A DNA stretch of 64,000 nucleotides, from positions 13,482,992 through 13,546,991 of the forward strand of contig OX326958.1 in assembly GCA_946800325.1 (NCBI GenBank), given 5' to 3'. The notes under the pieces are model-generated. The model saw nothing but the letters and a program-made list of their open reading frames with translations, searched no databases and was not told the DNA's origin. Source of the stretch: Luzula sylvatica. Lineage: Eukaryota > Streptophyta > Magnoliopsida > Poales > Juncaceae. The translations under genes were made by a program, and so were the position numbers. Shown here piece after piece: positions 48,075 to 59,700 of the stretch; position 1 is the first letter of the stretch; each line of letters begins with the position of its first letter.

Positions 48075-48215
48075 AACTCCAAAAGGAAGCAAATGTCGCG
48101 TTGGATCGACCCATTTGTGGTGACCAATGTCACACCATTTGGAGTTGTGGAGATTCGAAGCGACGAAAAGAATAAAGCATTCAAGATGAATGGAAAACGC
48201 ATCGATCATTTTAAG
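48075..48215 (+). pseudogene. Relic of the integrase C-terminus
   Basis: In one frame the segment reads FNSKRKQMSRWIDPFVVTNV followed by TPFGVVEI and FKMNGKRIDHF. This is the C-terminal end of plant gypsy integrase (KLKSRWxGPFxVxxVxPxGAVEI then FKVNGxRLKHY). It sits without any upstream catalytic core, so it is the right-hand edge of a large pol deletion. The frame remains open on both sides. Confidence 0.75.
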
Positions 48216-48380
48216 CAAAAGTCGAAACAAGATGGATGGAGGAGCAACAAGTCGAAGACGATCAAGCACCACGCATCAAAGGTTGTGTCTCTCCTTAACT
48301 TCTTTTAATTTTTCTCTATATTATCGCTTGAGGACAAGCGAAAGAATAAGTATGGGGGGATATACACACAATCTTTGATA

Positions 48381-48392
48381 TATAAAAAAAAA

Positions 48393-48431
<39 letters not shown>

Positions 48432-49150
48432 CAGGGACAAGTCGGTTGTAACGGACCTAAGGTCAGTTACAACGGAGTGCTCTCTGGAAAAATTTGTTTT
48501 TTTGCTTAAAAAATTGAAAAAAATGAGCTTTTATTTGAATTTTTCGATCTTATTTTTGTTTTTTGAGCATCAAGGTTATACAAGCAAATGATTTTATGCA
48601 AGTTAAAGGTTTTTCTCCACCTCATTGAATAAATCATCGATTTTTAAACAAATTTTCACCAAAACACATCATTTTACTCTCAAGCTTGAAATTTTCACAA
48701 AATATTTGAAGGAATTGATTGAGATCTTGAAGAGATTCTTTTGGGGATTCAAACCCTAATCAATGAGTTCACTAAATTCATAAGTTTTTGACAATTTGAT
48801 CAATCCTTGATTTACATGACACACCATTTTTCAATAAATAAACCCATTTCAAACTTGGAATTTCTAAAAAGTTTTGTTTGAACCAATTTAGTAAGTTTTG
48901 CTTGAATCTTAAAATTTGACCAATTGCACTTTAAGGGCCCGACCGTTCATGGGGATTCGGTAGTAAATAGATTGGACCCGCTTGCGACTTGAGATCTAAA
49001 AAAGAGAATACCGGGATGTAATTTCGTTGTATTTCGGTGCAACGGAACTCCCTGTTAAAGAAAAGATCAAATAAAAAAATAAAAAAAAAAAAAATAAAAA
49101 AAAAAAACGGGATGTAATTTCGTTGTATTTCGGTGCAGCGGAACTCTCGG
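48381..49150. repeat. Poly-A tracts and small duplication in the 3' interior of the retrotransposon
   Basis: A long A-rich run (about 48381-48427) and a second at 49070-49107 occur. A roughly 88-bp duplication with GGGATGTAATTTCGTTGTAT in both copies lies at 49013 and 49109. One further CGGTTGTAACGGA-type motif pair is near 48435-48475. No coding function is apparent. Confidence 0.7.
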
Positions 49151-49603
49151 TTAAAGAAAAGAATTGTAAACAAGCGCAATTGGGGGAATTAGTTGAAACC
49201 GAATAGGAACCAAGTACTAAAGTACCGAACGGTTTAAAAGTGACAAATTACATTTAAGAAATGATTTTTGCAAAACGGAAAAATTGGTTTTCATTAATGC
49301 TTTTTCATGATAATCCTTGTGAATTGTGGAGTGAAAAGAATTGAATGATGGTGTTTAATCATCTTTTTCGGTTGAGATCATTTGCTCTAATAAACTCTTC
49401 GAATTTGTGCAATTCATTGAAAATAGATTCTAATATAACTCAAACTTATCTCTTTCAATATTAGTGATTATGATAAGAGTAAACAATTATCTCGTGAGAA
49501 TTGAGTTTTGAAATCGATGAATACAATTTCAATAAAACCTATACATGCATTTTTCTTTGTGCTTGATTTTACGCTCATCATGATCGAGGACGATCAAGGG
49601 TTT

Positions 49604-49618
49604 AAGTATGGGGGTATT
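49604..49618 (+). other. Polypurine tract
   Basis: AAGTATGGGGGTATT immediately precedes the right LTR, in the position and of the composition expected for plus-strand priming. A near-copy (AAGTATGGGGGGATA) occurs at about 48348. Confidence 0.8.
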
Positions 49619-51225
49619 TGATACGAGGAAAATAAAGCACTTTTTTGATATCTAATTTGGGGATTTTAGCCCTTTTGAATCACAACTTTATATATACAAT
49701 TGTTCATATTTGAGATAACAAGAATATTTCTTCACTAAGTGTGTTTTACTGCTTAATTACAGGTTTTAGAAGGAAATTCTGGGAATTTGGAAAGTGTAGT
49801 CGTCTCCAACACGTCAAGAGGAATGAAAACGATATATTGTACCGATATATTCGGTTCATGAATGAGACGGGAGGCAAGCAATCATCATGATAGAAACTTA
49901 CACAAAAGTCCACACGAAAACCACTCAATCCTTAGCCCTTATCCTTCCCACCTACCTTTGGTGGAAATTACTTCATTACCCCCAATCCTCTCCACCAACT
50001 CGTGACCAATAAGAAGACTCCGTGAGTGCTATAAATAAGACCAAAAGGGCCACGAGTTGAGGGCCCTTCTCCCCGCTCTTCGGAGCACTTTCTCTCTCTC
50101 TCTTCTCTCTCCCTCTCAAGAACTTCCAAGAACCGTCAAGAACTTCCAAGAACCGTGAAGCACAATCAAGAACCTTCAAGATACTTCAAGATCAATCAAG
50201 AAAAATCTCTCAAGGACTAGTCGAGACAAGGGAGCTCATCCCTTCGACGAATCCTTCTTATCCTTCGAAGATCGGGCCGTGACAAGGAGCTATTCCCTAC
50301 GGTGGATTTGAGAAGAAGTGCCGTGACTCGATCCGCGTTTCTTCGAAGTGATTGCGATCCGAGACAAGGGAGCTTCATCCTTTCGGGACAATCCATCATT
50401 CTCGAGACAAGGAGCAAGGATCTTTCGGTGCGAGGCAAGGAGACAAGGAGCTTCACTTCGAGGCTTTCTCAACTAGGTGTACTCCTTTTCAATTACTTGA
50501 TTAATTGTTGTTTGATTGGATTTTGTTGTGTAAAGAATTCTCGGTTTAACGAATCTTTAGTTCTTTTTCTTTGCTCTAAATCTTCTTTGTTTGTTTGTGT
50601 GATTTTAGTGCTTGTTACTTAGTTTAATTACTTCTAAATTCGAATCCAAAACAAACCATCAAACTGCTCCCAATTCAAATCTCAAATCAGAATTCCAGAA
50701 CTACTTCCGTTATAACGGACTCACATTGCGTTACAACGGACTAGACAGTTGGTCCTTTAATATTCAGTTGGTTATACTTCCGTTGTAACGCAACTATAGT
50801 TCCGTTGTAACGGACTAGTCAGAATTTTTATTCAAAGGAATCAATACAAGTGCGTTATAACGGACATCTCGGTCCGTTGTAACGGATTAACCAATCCGTT
50901 GCAACGCAACCACTGTTCGTTATAACGGACAAGTATAGTGCGTTATAACGGAGTTGCCTCCGTTGTAACGGACGTTCATCTCACTTTTAGCGACAGAATT
51001 TTCACTCAAGTCCGTTGTAACGGAACCCACTTCCGTTGTAACGGACTATGTTCTGTGAGTTTTCTTCGTTATTTCTCATCTAGTTTTGGTTCATTATTTG
51101 ACGCATATACTCCTCGTGGAACGAACTTTCATATTTTCCACTATACAACTATATTTTCCAACTTGTTGATTGAATCGGGTTTTCGAATACAACGATAATT
51201 TTACACGCCAAAAACCCGCTCATCA
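49619..51225 (+). repeat. Right LTR, 1607 bp
   Basis: Direct copy of the left LTR, with the same TATA box and palindrome array, ending CTCATCA followed by the target duplication AGATA. Confidence 0.95.
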
Positions 51226-51230
51226 AGATA

Positions 51231-51960
51231 CAAGCCGAGAGATGATGCTTTCGGCCATCCTTAGACGATCGGTTCGTCTCCATAATCGACCTCGTCGGAG
51301 ATGTCACCCTCTTCCTTGTCGCGGCACCGTCGCCCTCGCAGTCGCAGCCTGTCGCGCCCTCGCTGTCGCCCTCGCTGTCGCCCTCGGATTGTCGCCGGGG
51401 CTGTCGCCCGTCGCTCTCGGATCTCCGCCAGGGGCTGTCGCCCTCGGGTTGTCGCCGGGGCTGTCGTCCTCGGATCTCCGCCAGGGGATGTCGCTCTCGG
51501 ATCTCCGGCAGGGGCTGTCGCTGTCGCTGTCGCCTTCGCCGTCGTCGCGGTGGCCTCGGTCCGTCGTCGCCTTGCTAGGGTTCCAAGCTCCCGTCGCGGT
51601 GGCCCCTTTCCTCCCTTTCCTCCCGTCGCCAATCGTCGCCAGTCGCTGTGGCCCTTTCCTCCCTTTCCAGTCGTCGCCGTCGCCAGTCCCTGTCAGTCGT
51701 CGGTCCCTGCCAGTCGCCAGTCGTTGCTAGTCCCTTTCCTCCCTTTCCTCCCGTCGCGCCGTTCGCCTCGGTGGCCTCGGTTTGCCTCCGTCGCCGCTCG
51801 CGTCGGTTTGTCTCCGTCGCTGCGCCGTTCACCTCGATTTACCGTCGCCTCGGTTTGCCTCGGTCCGTCGTCGTCGCGCCGTTCGCCTCGCAAAGGGCCT
51901 CCAGGAACTGGGTCGAAGAAGGTGTGAGAGAGGAGGGGGTGGAGGCGGCGGCTAGGGTTT
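51231..51960. other. GC-rich, CpG-rich low-complexity island
   Basis: Just beyond the retrotransposon the composition switches to strongly GC-rich with repeated GTCGCC, CTCGGATCTCCGCCAGGGG and CCTTTCCTCC units. Partial tandem copies occur at 51405-51520 and at 51600-51760. Several frames stay open on both strands because of the bias (plus 51170-51730, 51301-51927; minus 51261-51632), but none resembles a known protein and the residues are simple (Arg/Ala/Pro/Ser/Leu). It could be a first exon of a decayed gene, a minisatellite, or captured DNA. Confidence 0.5.
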
Positions 51961-52604
51961 GCCTCCACCCCAAAATCGCCCGAGTTTTGATATATTATGA
52001 AATGCAATTTCTGCATGTATATAAAATTCGAAAAATAACTAGTTTTTGAACAATATTTCAAAAATAACCCAAACCGGATTTTGAAAACCCGGAGCCACCT
52101 AATTTTAAAATCTCGTTGAGTTAATTACATGATTCATGATTGTTTGGTAGAATTAAGAAAACTCCCGGGTTTTAAAAATCCGGTGTAAAATTCAATTCGG
52201 AAACAAATACCCATCTCCATGTTTTACCCATTATATCTTTAATATTTTAGTTAGCGCACTTAATTAGCAAATTAATCAACACATGTCATGTAATTAATGA
52301 TTAAATGAATACATAATTGATATGATTAAAATTCATAAATTTCAATAAATTTCAATTAATTATTAATGATATATTTTTTAATTATTATGTTAAATCAGTG
52401 TGTTGAGAATTCGACGGAGAAATTTTGGGACGAAATAATTTTTCTTTTTTTTATAACCGGACTTGAGAAAACAAATTTGAAATTCTATTATTGTTAAAAA
52501 ACAGATTATTTTTCGAATTTTATATGATTACGTGCATAAATGCTCCATTTTAGTACAAAACGAAATAAGATGAGTGTATTGATTGTTTTTACTCAAATTT
52601 TCAA
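51961..52604. other. AT-rich spacer up to the fold-back MULE
   Basis: Contains the left target duplication AATTTTCAA at 52596-52604. No gene was recognised. The duplicated phrase AACCCGGAGCC/AACTCCCGGG near 52090-52170 is minor. Confidence 0.5.
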
Positions 52605-53789
52605 GGGAAATTTTCAAATAACCCCCTAACTTTTCTTGAATTTGCAAAAAACCTCCTAACTTTTGAGAAACTCCAAAAAACCCCCTACATACAAGGTTTT
52701 CTTTTCAATTAACCCCCTCTAGGGGTACTTCATGGAATTGCTATTTTTTTGGACCAAAATACCCCTCTATTTTTCATCTTTAAATTTAATAAACATATTT
52801 TTGTATTATTTTATTAATTTATTAATTTAAAATCACTATAAATATTTCTTAACATATACTAATTAAAAAAAGCATATGTCATATACATAATTTTAATTTT
52901 TTATTTATTATATATTTTATCATAAAAACTAAAATTAAATAAAAAAATAATATAAAAAATATTCCTGAAAATATCTTGACAAATTAATATTATTGTAGTA
53001 TTTAGTTTTAATATTAAATAGTTATTAATAAAAATAGTTACTGAATAGTTTTTCTTTCCAAATTAACAATGAATGAATGAAAATTAAAACTAGGATTAAA
53101 ATAATATTGTCGCTAATTTTAATTTCAACAACTATTTTAATTTCGACAGCTCGTTTTTTAGTAATTATTTTTATTTCAGTTGTTAATAAAAATAGTTACT
53201 AGAAAAACTAGCAACTGAAATAAAAATAATTACTACAAAACGAGCTGTTGAAATTAAAATTAGCGACAATATTATTTTAATCCTAGTTTTAATTTTCATT
53301 CATTCATTGTTAATTTGGCAAGAAAAATTATTCAGTAACTATTTTTATTAATAACTATTTAACATTAAACCTAAATACTACAATAATATTAATTTGTCAA
53401 GATATTTTCAGGAATATTTTTTATATTATTTTTTTATTTAATTTTAGTTTTTATGATAAAATATATAAAATATATAAAAAATTAAAAATTAAAATTATGT
53501 ATGTGACATATACTTTTTTTTAATTAGTATATGTTAAGAAATATTTATAGTGATTTTAAATTAATAAATTAATAAATTAATAAAATAATACAAAAATATG
53601 TTTATTAAATTTAAAGATGAATAATAGAGGGGTATTTTGGTCCAAAAAAATAGCAATTCCATGAAATACCCCTAGAGGGGGTTAATTGAAAAGAAAATCT
53701 TGTATGTAGGAGTTTTTTTGGAGTTTCTCAAAAATTAGGGGGTTTTTTGCAAATTCAAGAAAAGTTAGGGGGTTATTTGAAAATTTCCC
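52605..53789. mobile_element. Fold-back MULE-type element, 1185 bp, with 9-bp target duplication
   Basis: Starts GGGAAATTTTCAAATAACCC and ends GGGTTATTTGAAAATTTCCC. Left and right halves are inverted copies almost to the centre (near 53190), including GGACCAAAATACCCCTCTAT on the left and its complement on the right. The perfect 9-bp duplication AATTTTCAA flanks it (52596-52604 and 53790-53798). No coding capacity. Ends match the element at 34475. A transcript across it would form a hairpin with arms of nearly 0.6 kb. Confidence 0.9.
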
Positions 53790-54029
53790 AATTTTCAATC
53801 ATGTCTCTCTACCCATCATCTTCAACTCAAGAAAGCTCCCAAAACGCACAAGAACTTCTTCTCTCACATCAACTATCACACCACACACCAGTAACCCCAC
53901 GGCCCACTGACCCTTGCCCATTCCAAATTGTACCCCCAACATCCCTGTCACGTCTCTTCTCTCTAAAAAATGAAGAACGTTACCTCGAAAACATCAAAAA
54001 AGGTCACCTCAACTTCAAGCTCCTTGTTC

Positions 54030-56164
54030 ATGGCTTCCCCTTCGTCCTCTCAAACCCTAACCCTAGACCACCTAGAACACGACCACGTATTCTCCATCCT
54101 ACTACTACTCCCTCACGACTCCATCCTCTCTTTCTCTCTCACGTGCAAGAAATTCAAGTATTTAGCTCTCTCAGATCCTCTGTGGGAATTGGTTTGTAAA
54201 AGGGATTGGGGGCAAAAATCAATCGATGCTTTCGTCGGGAGCTTGTCAGAGACCGAGAGAAAACGATTGTATTACAGAAAGCTCTATGAGAAGATTTGTC
54301 GATTGAGTTATCTCTCTTGCAAGAAATTGCCGTGCAAAGGCAACGCCATCCCTAAGCCGAGAGCTTCTCACTCGTTCAGTCTGGTCTCTGATTGGTTGAT
54401 TATCTTCGGAGGAGGGTGTAAAGGAGGTCGGTATGATTTAATTTAATTTCGCACTTGTCCATTTTTGTGCTGATTGTATGATTGACTTGTTTCAGATTGA
54501 ATTAGCTTCTTGCTTCGTATAATTAGAACTTGATTTTATCTAATTTTGCACTTGTCCACGTAACGTGTCGAACAATCTATCTAACGATCGTTTATTCTAG
54601 TCAGGCCGCCACCTGGATGACACATGGGCAGCCTACATTGGAAACCGTGCAACCACCTCGGACCTGCTGACCTGGCAGCACGTAACTTCAGGCACTCCAG
54701 GAGGGCGTTTTGGTCATTCCTGCACCGTCATTTCCAACAACTCGTTAATCCTCTTTGGAGGGATTAACGACAGTGGACTCCGGCTAAATGACACCTGGCA
54801 CGGCCAAATAATTCAAGACTCGGAATTTAGTGTTAAAATTGTTTGGAACCTTCTAGAAGTCGGTCCTTATAAGCCTCCTGCTCGGGGCGCGCATTCTGCA
54901 TGTTGCATCGATAACCGTGCAGTGATGGTATCGTAGAAAAAGAACAGTAACTTTGCGTTACTTATTAATTTTAATAGTACTAATTAAATAAATTAAATGT
55001 TTACACCAGATCCATGGTGGAATCGGTCTATACGGGCTGCGATTGGGCGACACTTGGATCCTCGACTTCTCCGAAGCGCAAGAAGGGTTGACTGCCAGCT
55101 GGCAGCAAGTGGGGACCGGTGCCAGGTCAACGGTTTGCCCGTCTGCCAGGTCCGGCCACTCGCTGACGTGGATAGGCGGCACATGTACCGTCTTGTTTGG
55201 AGGTAGGAGCGCGGGTTACGAGGTTCTTAATGATCTTTGGCTCTTCGATTTTGCAGGGTAATATTTTTTATAATAATCAAAATAATTTGTTGCTGAAAAT
55301 TGCATGTGTACCATGTAAAATGGGAAAATGTCGTGAATATGCATAAATACGATGATCAATACGAATTATAACACAAAAAAATTGTCTTCATATTAAGTAA
55401 GTTAAATATATATTATTTACCATTTATCTTTTTTAATAGATTTTTAATCAAAGAAATGTCTATATGTTTTTATATTAAGTTGTATTTATGTAAAAAAATT
55501 GGATCAAGTTGGCAAGTCATTCTTATCTCTAACTTATGAATCTATGATGGAATAATCGAATAATTAAATGTAGTACATGGATTGATACTGCATTTATTCC
55601 AAATATTATAATTAAAGGGTAGTTTTGGTATCTTATTGTGAAATTAGGGGGAGTGTTTGGAATTTAAATCAATATTTTATAGGGGCATACATGATATTTT
55701 TCACCTTTTCAAGGGTACACATGAAATTATCCCTAACTTGTATATTTGGGCCGAATAGGTACCCAAGATGGAAGGAATTAAAGCACGACCTCAACCTGTT
55801 CGATGAAATCCCGTCTCCCCGTGTAGGCCACTCAGCCACTCAATCCCTCGGCAACAAGATCCTCATGTATGGTGGCGAAGATTCCCAAAGGCACAGAAGA
55901 AATGACTTTTGGATCCTGGACGTAGCAACGCTCCTTAAATACCAATCCGGTACCACAAATTGTACCAAAGGATTGTGGAAAAAGCTAATTGTAGAGGGGG
56001 ATTGTCCTGGTTACAGATCTTTTCATGGTGCGGCCGTTGGTGCGGCGGGTCGGTGTTTGTATGTGTTCGGGGGAATGGTTGATGGGTTCTTGCAACCCGC
56101 GGAGGATTTGGGGTTGAGGTTTGATGGTGAGTTGTATCAAATTGGGCTTAAGTTGGATTTGTAA
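54030..56164 (+). CDS. F-box/kelch-repeat protein, At1g51550-like
   Basis: Four exons, 54030-54426, 54605-54927, 55010-55257 and 55759-56164, encode 457 residues, close to the Arabidopsis homologue. The F-box covers about residues 10-55 (DHVFSILLLLPHDSILSFSL then TCKKFKYLALSDPLW). Kelch blades follow: RASHSFSLVSDWLIIFGGGC, GRFGHSCTVI with ILFGGIND, RGAHSACCI with MIHGGIG, SGHSLTW with VLFGGRS, GHSATQSLGNKILMYGGEDS and RSFHGAAV with YVFGGMVDG. The first intron uses a weak donor (GAG|GTCGGT) chosen because only it restores GGCKGGRHLDDTW. Such proteins are SCF substrate receptors. I chose ATG 54030 (MASPSSSQ); an in-frame ATG at 53970 would add 20 residues. A fold-back MULE ends 240 bp upstream, so promoter and leader are probably rewired. 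Confidence 0.9.
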
Positions 56165-56719
56165 ATTTTATGGGGGGTTTGTGAATTTTGTGAATTGTGA
56201 TAGTTGGAACTTTTTAGAGTAATAAATAATTTGTCTGAGAAACATTCTCTATCAGTGTCATAATTATCATCTCCTGAAAATAATGAAGCGCAAATAATTA
56301 TCATAAATGAGGGTCTTGAAATGGATGAAATTTTGAACCTCCAACTTCATTCATGTTTTTGTCTCTCTGATTGCCCTTTTATGGTGGAATGAAAAAAATA
56401 TAGTTGTGTAAATATGACAAAGTTGTACTATGCATTCAATTGCCTTTTTTCTCTTTGATTTTCTCGAATTAAATTCAGAGGATAATTTACCTTCCCATTA
56501 ATTTTTCTTTTTTTGAAGAAGGATCGACAATGTGTCGAGGTATCGAATATATTAGATCAAAAAGAAAGTCTTACAGTATACAATGGTGTGGATGGTCGAT
56601 AGACTTATTGCATATCTATTTTGGACCATTCCAGATGATCACGAAGGAACCTAAAAGACTATCCTAGTAACTAAATTACTACTTGTAAACTAGGGACTTC
56701 TAGCAGTGTTTATTCCAGG

Positions 56720-59700
56720 CTATCGTGTCTTGTAGGGCAAGATTGAAAATCCGTGTTGAAGATTGGATTTTGTCGTTGAAGATGACGTCATTACGGGATT
56801 TTCAAATATTCCATATGACCGCTTGCCACGCCGTTTGCCATAGCTTTGTGGTATGTGAGGAGGACCATAATTCGACCGGATTCGAAATTTGAGGTGACGT
56901 GTCGAGAATTCTAGCGGAGAAGTTGGCCCATATTTGTTTGGAGAAATCACACTCGTATAGTAAGTGTTTGGATGTCTATTCTTCTGCTTTGCATAAGGGG
57001 CATACTTGGTTATTGGGCCAACCCCTTAGTTACAATTTATCGCTCGTCAGTATGCGTGATTGGATGGCTAACCAACCAAAGAATCGTACTTTGAGAGCGG
57101 ACTTAGCTTTGAAAAGCATGATGTTCCATGGACAGGTAACACCAGGCTTTGTGAAGAAGGAATACATATTTTTGGATTTGAAGGGTTGCATTTGGTCGTT
57201 GGGTTCGTCGCTTGGAAGAGAGTTGAAAGTATTGTATAATGGTACCAATTTACTTAAGTCTTTGAGAAAGAAGGAGGATAGTAGTTGTTGGGAGGTTGAT
57301 GTATGAATTATGTTTGTTGAGTTATATAACTCTTCTAGTGTTTGAGACCATAGAGAGGAGTGGTCGTTATTAGATTTATGAATCCACTTCATCAGGAGAG
57401 CTTCGTTTTGTAGTTTTAAATTTGCTAGACACAACCCTCCGTTTGCTTTAGGTAAGGTGATTTTACTTCAATTAATTAAACAATGTCCTCCAAGACATTT
57501 TTGTTCACCTTTCCAAAGAAATCCTCTGGCTATTGAGTTGATTTCCTTAATTATCCATTGGGATAATTTGAGGGTTTGCATGTAATGGACTGGTATTGCG
57601 TTGATGACTGATTTGACTAGTGTCATACGTCCTCCTGAAAATAGAAGGAGGCCTTTCCAAGAAGCGAGTTTGTTTCTAATTTTTTGGATGAGTGGTGCGA
57701 ACGCTATTTTGACTGACTTCCGGATAGAGAGTGGTATTCCAAGATATATAATTGGTAGAGATGTTTTGGGGCATTTGAGGATGTCCAATATGACACTATG
57801 TAAATCTTCCGATATTGCGATTGGCACAAAGGAGGTTTTTGTCCAATTTATTTGGAAACCGGATAGTTGAGAAAAAAATTCTAGGGCATGGGATATGACT
57901 TTGAGATTGTTTGGTCTCGCCTCTATAAAGATGACTGTGACATCCGCGTATTGCATGACATTTGGTGCAAATTTCATAGGAGTAGAGAGCATGAGGTTTA
58001 GAGTTTCCAATAGATTTTGCAGTGAATCTACTACTAGGTTGAATAATAGCGGGGATATAGGGTCTCCTTGTCTAAGTCCTCTGATGTGATCAAATGGAAA
58101 GCCTCTTTGGCCGTTGATTCGGACTCGAGAGGATGAGGAGGAAGTTATGACTCTAATCCATTTAACCCAAGCTTCAAGAAATCTTCTAACGGCTAGTAGA
58201 TTGTATAAGAAATCCCATGAGACCGTGTCAAACGCCTTTCGAAAGTCAATCTTAAGCATGATTGATGGAGTCTTTGATTTGTGTAAGTGCGATAATATTT
58301 CTCAAGTTGAAATAAACATCTCCGCAATGGATCTTTGCCGAATGAAAGCGGCTTGTTTGTTCGAGATAAGGTTTGAAAGCATTGGTTGTAATCTATTAGA
58401 TAATAGTTTGGAGATTATTTTGGATATAGGGGTAATAATGCTAATTGGTCTAAATTCAGACATTTCCAACGCATCATATTTCCTTTTTATTAGGGAGATG
58501 TCCGCGAAGTTGATTATTTTCATGTCTCTGATGGGTATTGAGTTGGTATGAAAAGAATCGCACACTGATACAATGTCGGCTTGTAATAGGGTCCAATAAT
58601 GTTGAAAGAATTCTGAGCAAAATCCATCCGGACCCACTGCTTTTCCTTTTGCAAGCGACATTACCGTTATCTTAATTTCCTCTTTGGAGAATGGAAGAGA
58701 TAGATGAGAGAGGTTAGCGTTAACGGTAGGTGCATATATTTTATGAAAGAAGAGTAAGGATAAATGGGAATTTGTATGGCTTATGGAGCCTAAGAGGTCT
58801 TTATAGAATCTAGAGAAATGAGTGAGAATTAGGGTCGGTGATGAGACGATTTGGCCATTAATTTTAATGGCCGAAATATTGGATTTGAGTTTCTTGTAAG
58901 ATGCAAATATGTGAAAGAAAGCCGTGTTATTGTCTCCTAGCTTAAGCCATGTATTAGAGCTTCGTTGGTGCCATTTCTCCTCCGATATGGAAGTTAATTA
59001 TGAGATCTTAGTATGGAGATCAATTCTAAGCATATTCTCAGTAGGAGATATAGGTCTAGATTCTTCCGAAATGTCGAGAGAGCGAAGTACTTCCTTCGAT
59101 GAGGATAAGATAGGGTTCATGTTTTTGAATTTCTCATTTGACCATTGGCAGAATTTTTCTTTCGAATTTTGCATTTTTCGTATGAAGGAATTAACCGGTG
59201 AGAGAGAATTTGTTGGAAGCCATATTTGTTCAAGAATAAGATTGAGGTCTTGATACTTTAGGCAATATGCTTCGAACTTAAAAGGTCGCTTTTTTGTTTA
59301 TTGATGTAGTTTTGATCCTTAGGATAAGTGGTGGATGGTCCGATGTGGTCATCGGTAAGCCTTCAAACGAGAAATCGCGATTTAGTGAGAGGAGATCATT
59401 CAAAATGAAAGCGTGATCTAATTTAGAGAGAGTCGGGGAAGAGCGTTTGTTGGACCACGTGTAGTGACGTCCGGATAATCACACTTCGATAAGATTGAGT
59501 TGGTCAATTAGCGAGTTGAATTGCATGATGAGGCCATTATTTGGGCTATTAGCCGTTGTATCATTTGGAGATCTCAAAAGGTTGAAATCGCCTATGAGGA
59601 TCCACGGCAATCCGTTTGAGTTTATATTTTGAAGTTCAATCATGAAGGATTGTTTCAAGGAGTGGCTTGATGGACCATATATGTTGGATATTAGAATTTG

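Larger units (their letters stand above)
44776..51225 (+). mobile_element. Complete non-autonomous LTR retrotransposon (Ty3/gypsy-derived)
   Basis: A 6450-bp element bounded by two 1607-bp direct LTRs (TG...CA ends) and flanked by the perfect 5-bp duplication AGATA (44771-44775 and 51226-51230). A tRNA-Asp-type primer site follows the left LTR and a G-rich polypurine tract precedes the right one. The interior has a gag-like ORF and a short in-frame relic of the integrase tail, but no protease, reverse transcriptase or RNase H. A tRNA-Asp primer and integrase tail of this form point to an Athila-like gypsy ancestor reduced to a LARD or TR-GAG-type parasite. The LTRs are almost identical (one difference noticed by eye), so insertion is very recent. 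Confidence 0.93.

Noticed and set aside
47750..48272. Minus-strand frames of 150 and 123 codons in the retrotransposon
   Set aside because: They are the antisense of the integrase relic and surrounding interior sequence.
51170..51927. Arg/Ala/Pro-rich proteins of 186 and 208 residues from the GC-rich island
   Set aside because: Frames on both strands are open owing to GC bias and repeated GTCGCC units; no start context, splice pattern or homology supports any one of them.
58924..59253. Plus-strand 109-codon frame and others between 57601 and 59253
   Set aside because: They are antisense shadows of the LINE ORF2, which explains this region on the minus strand.
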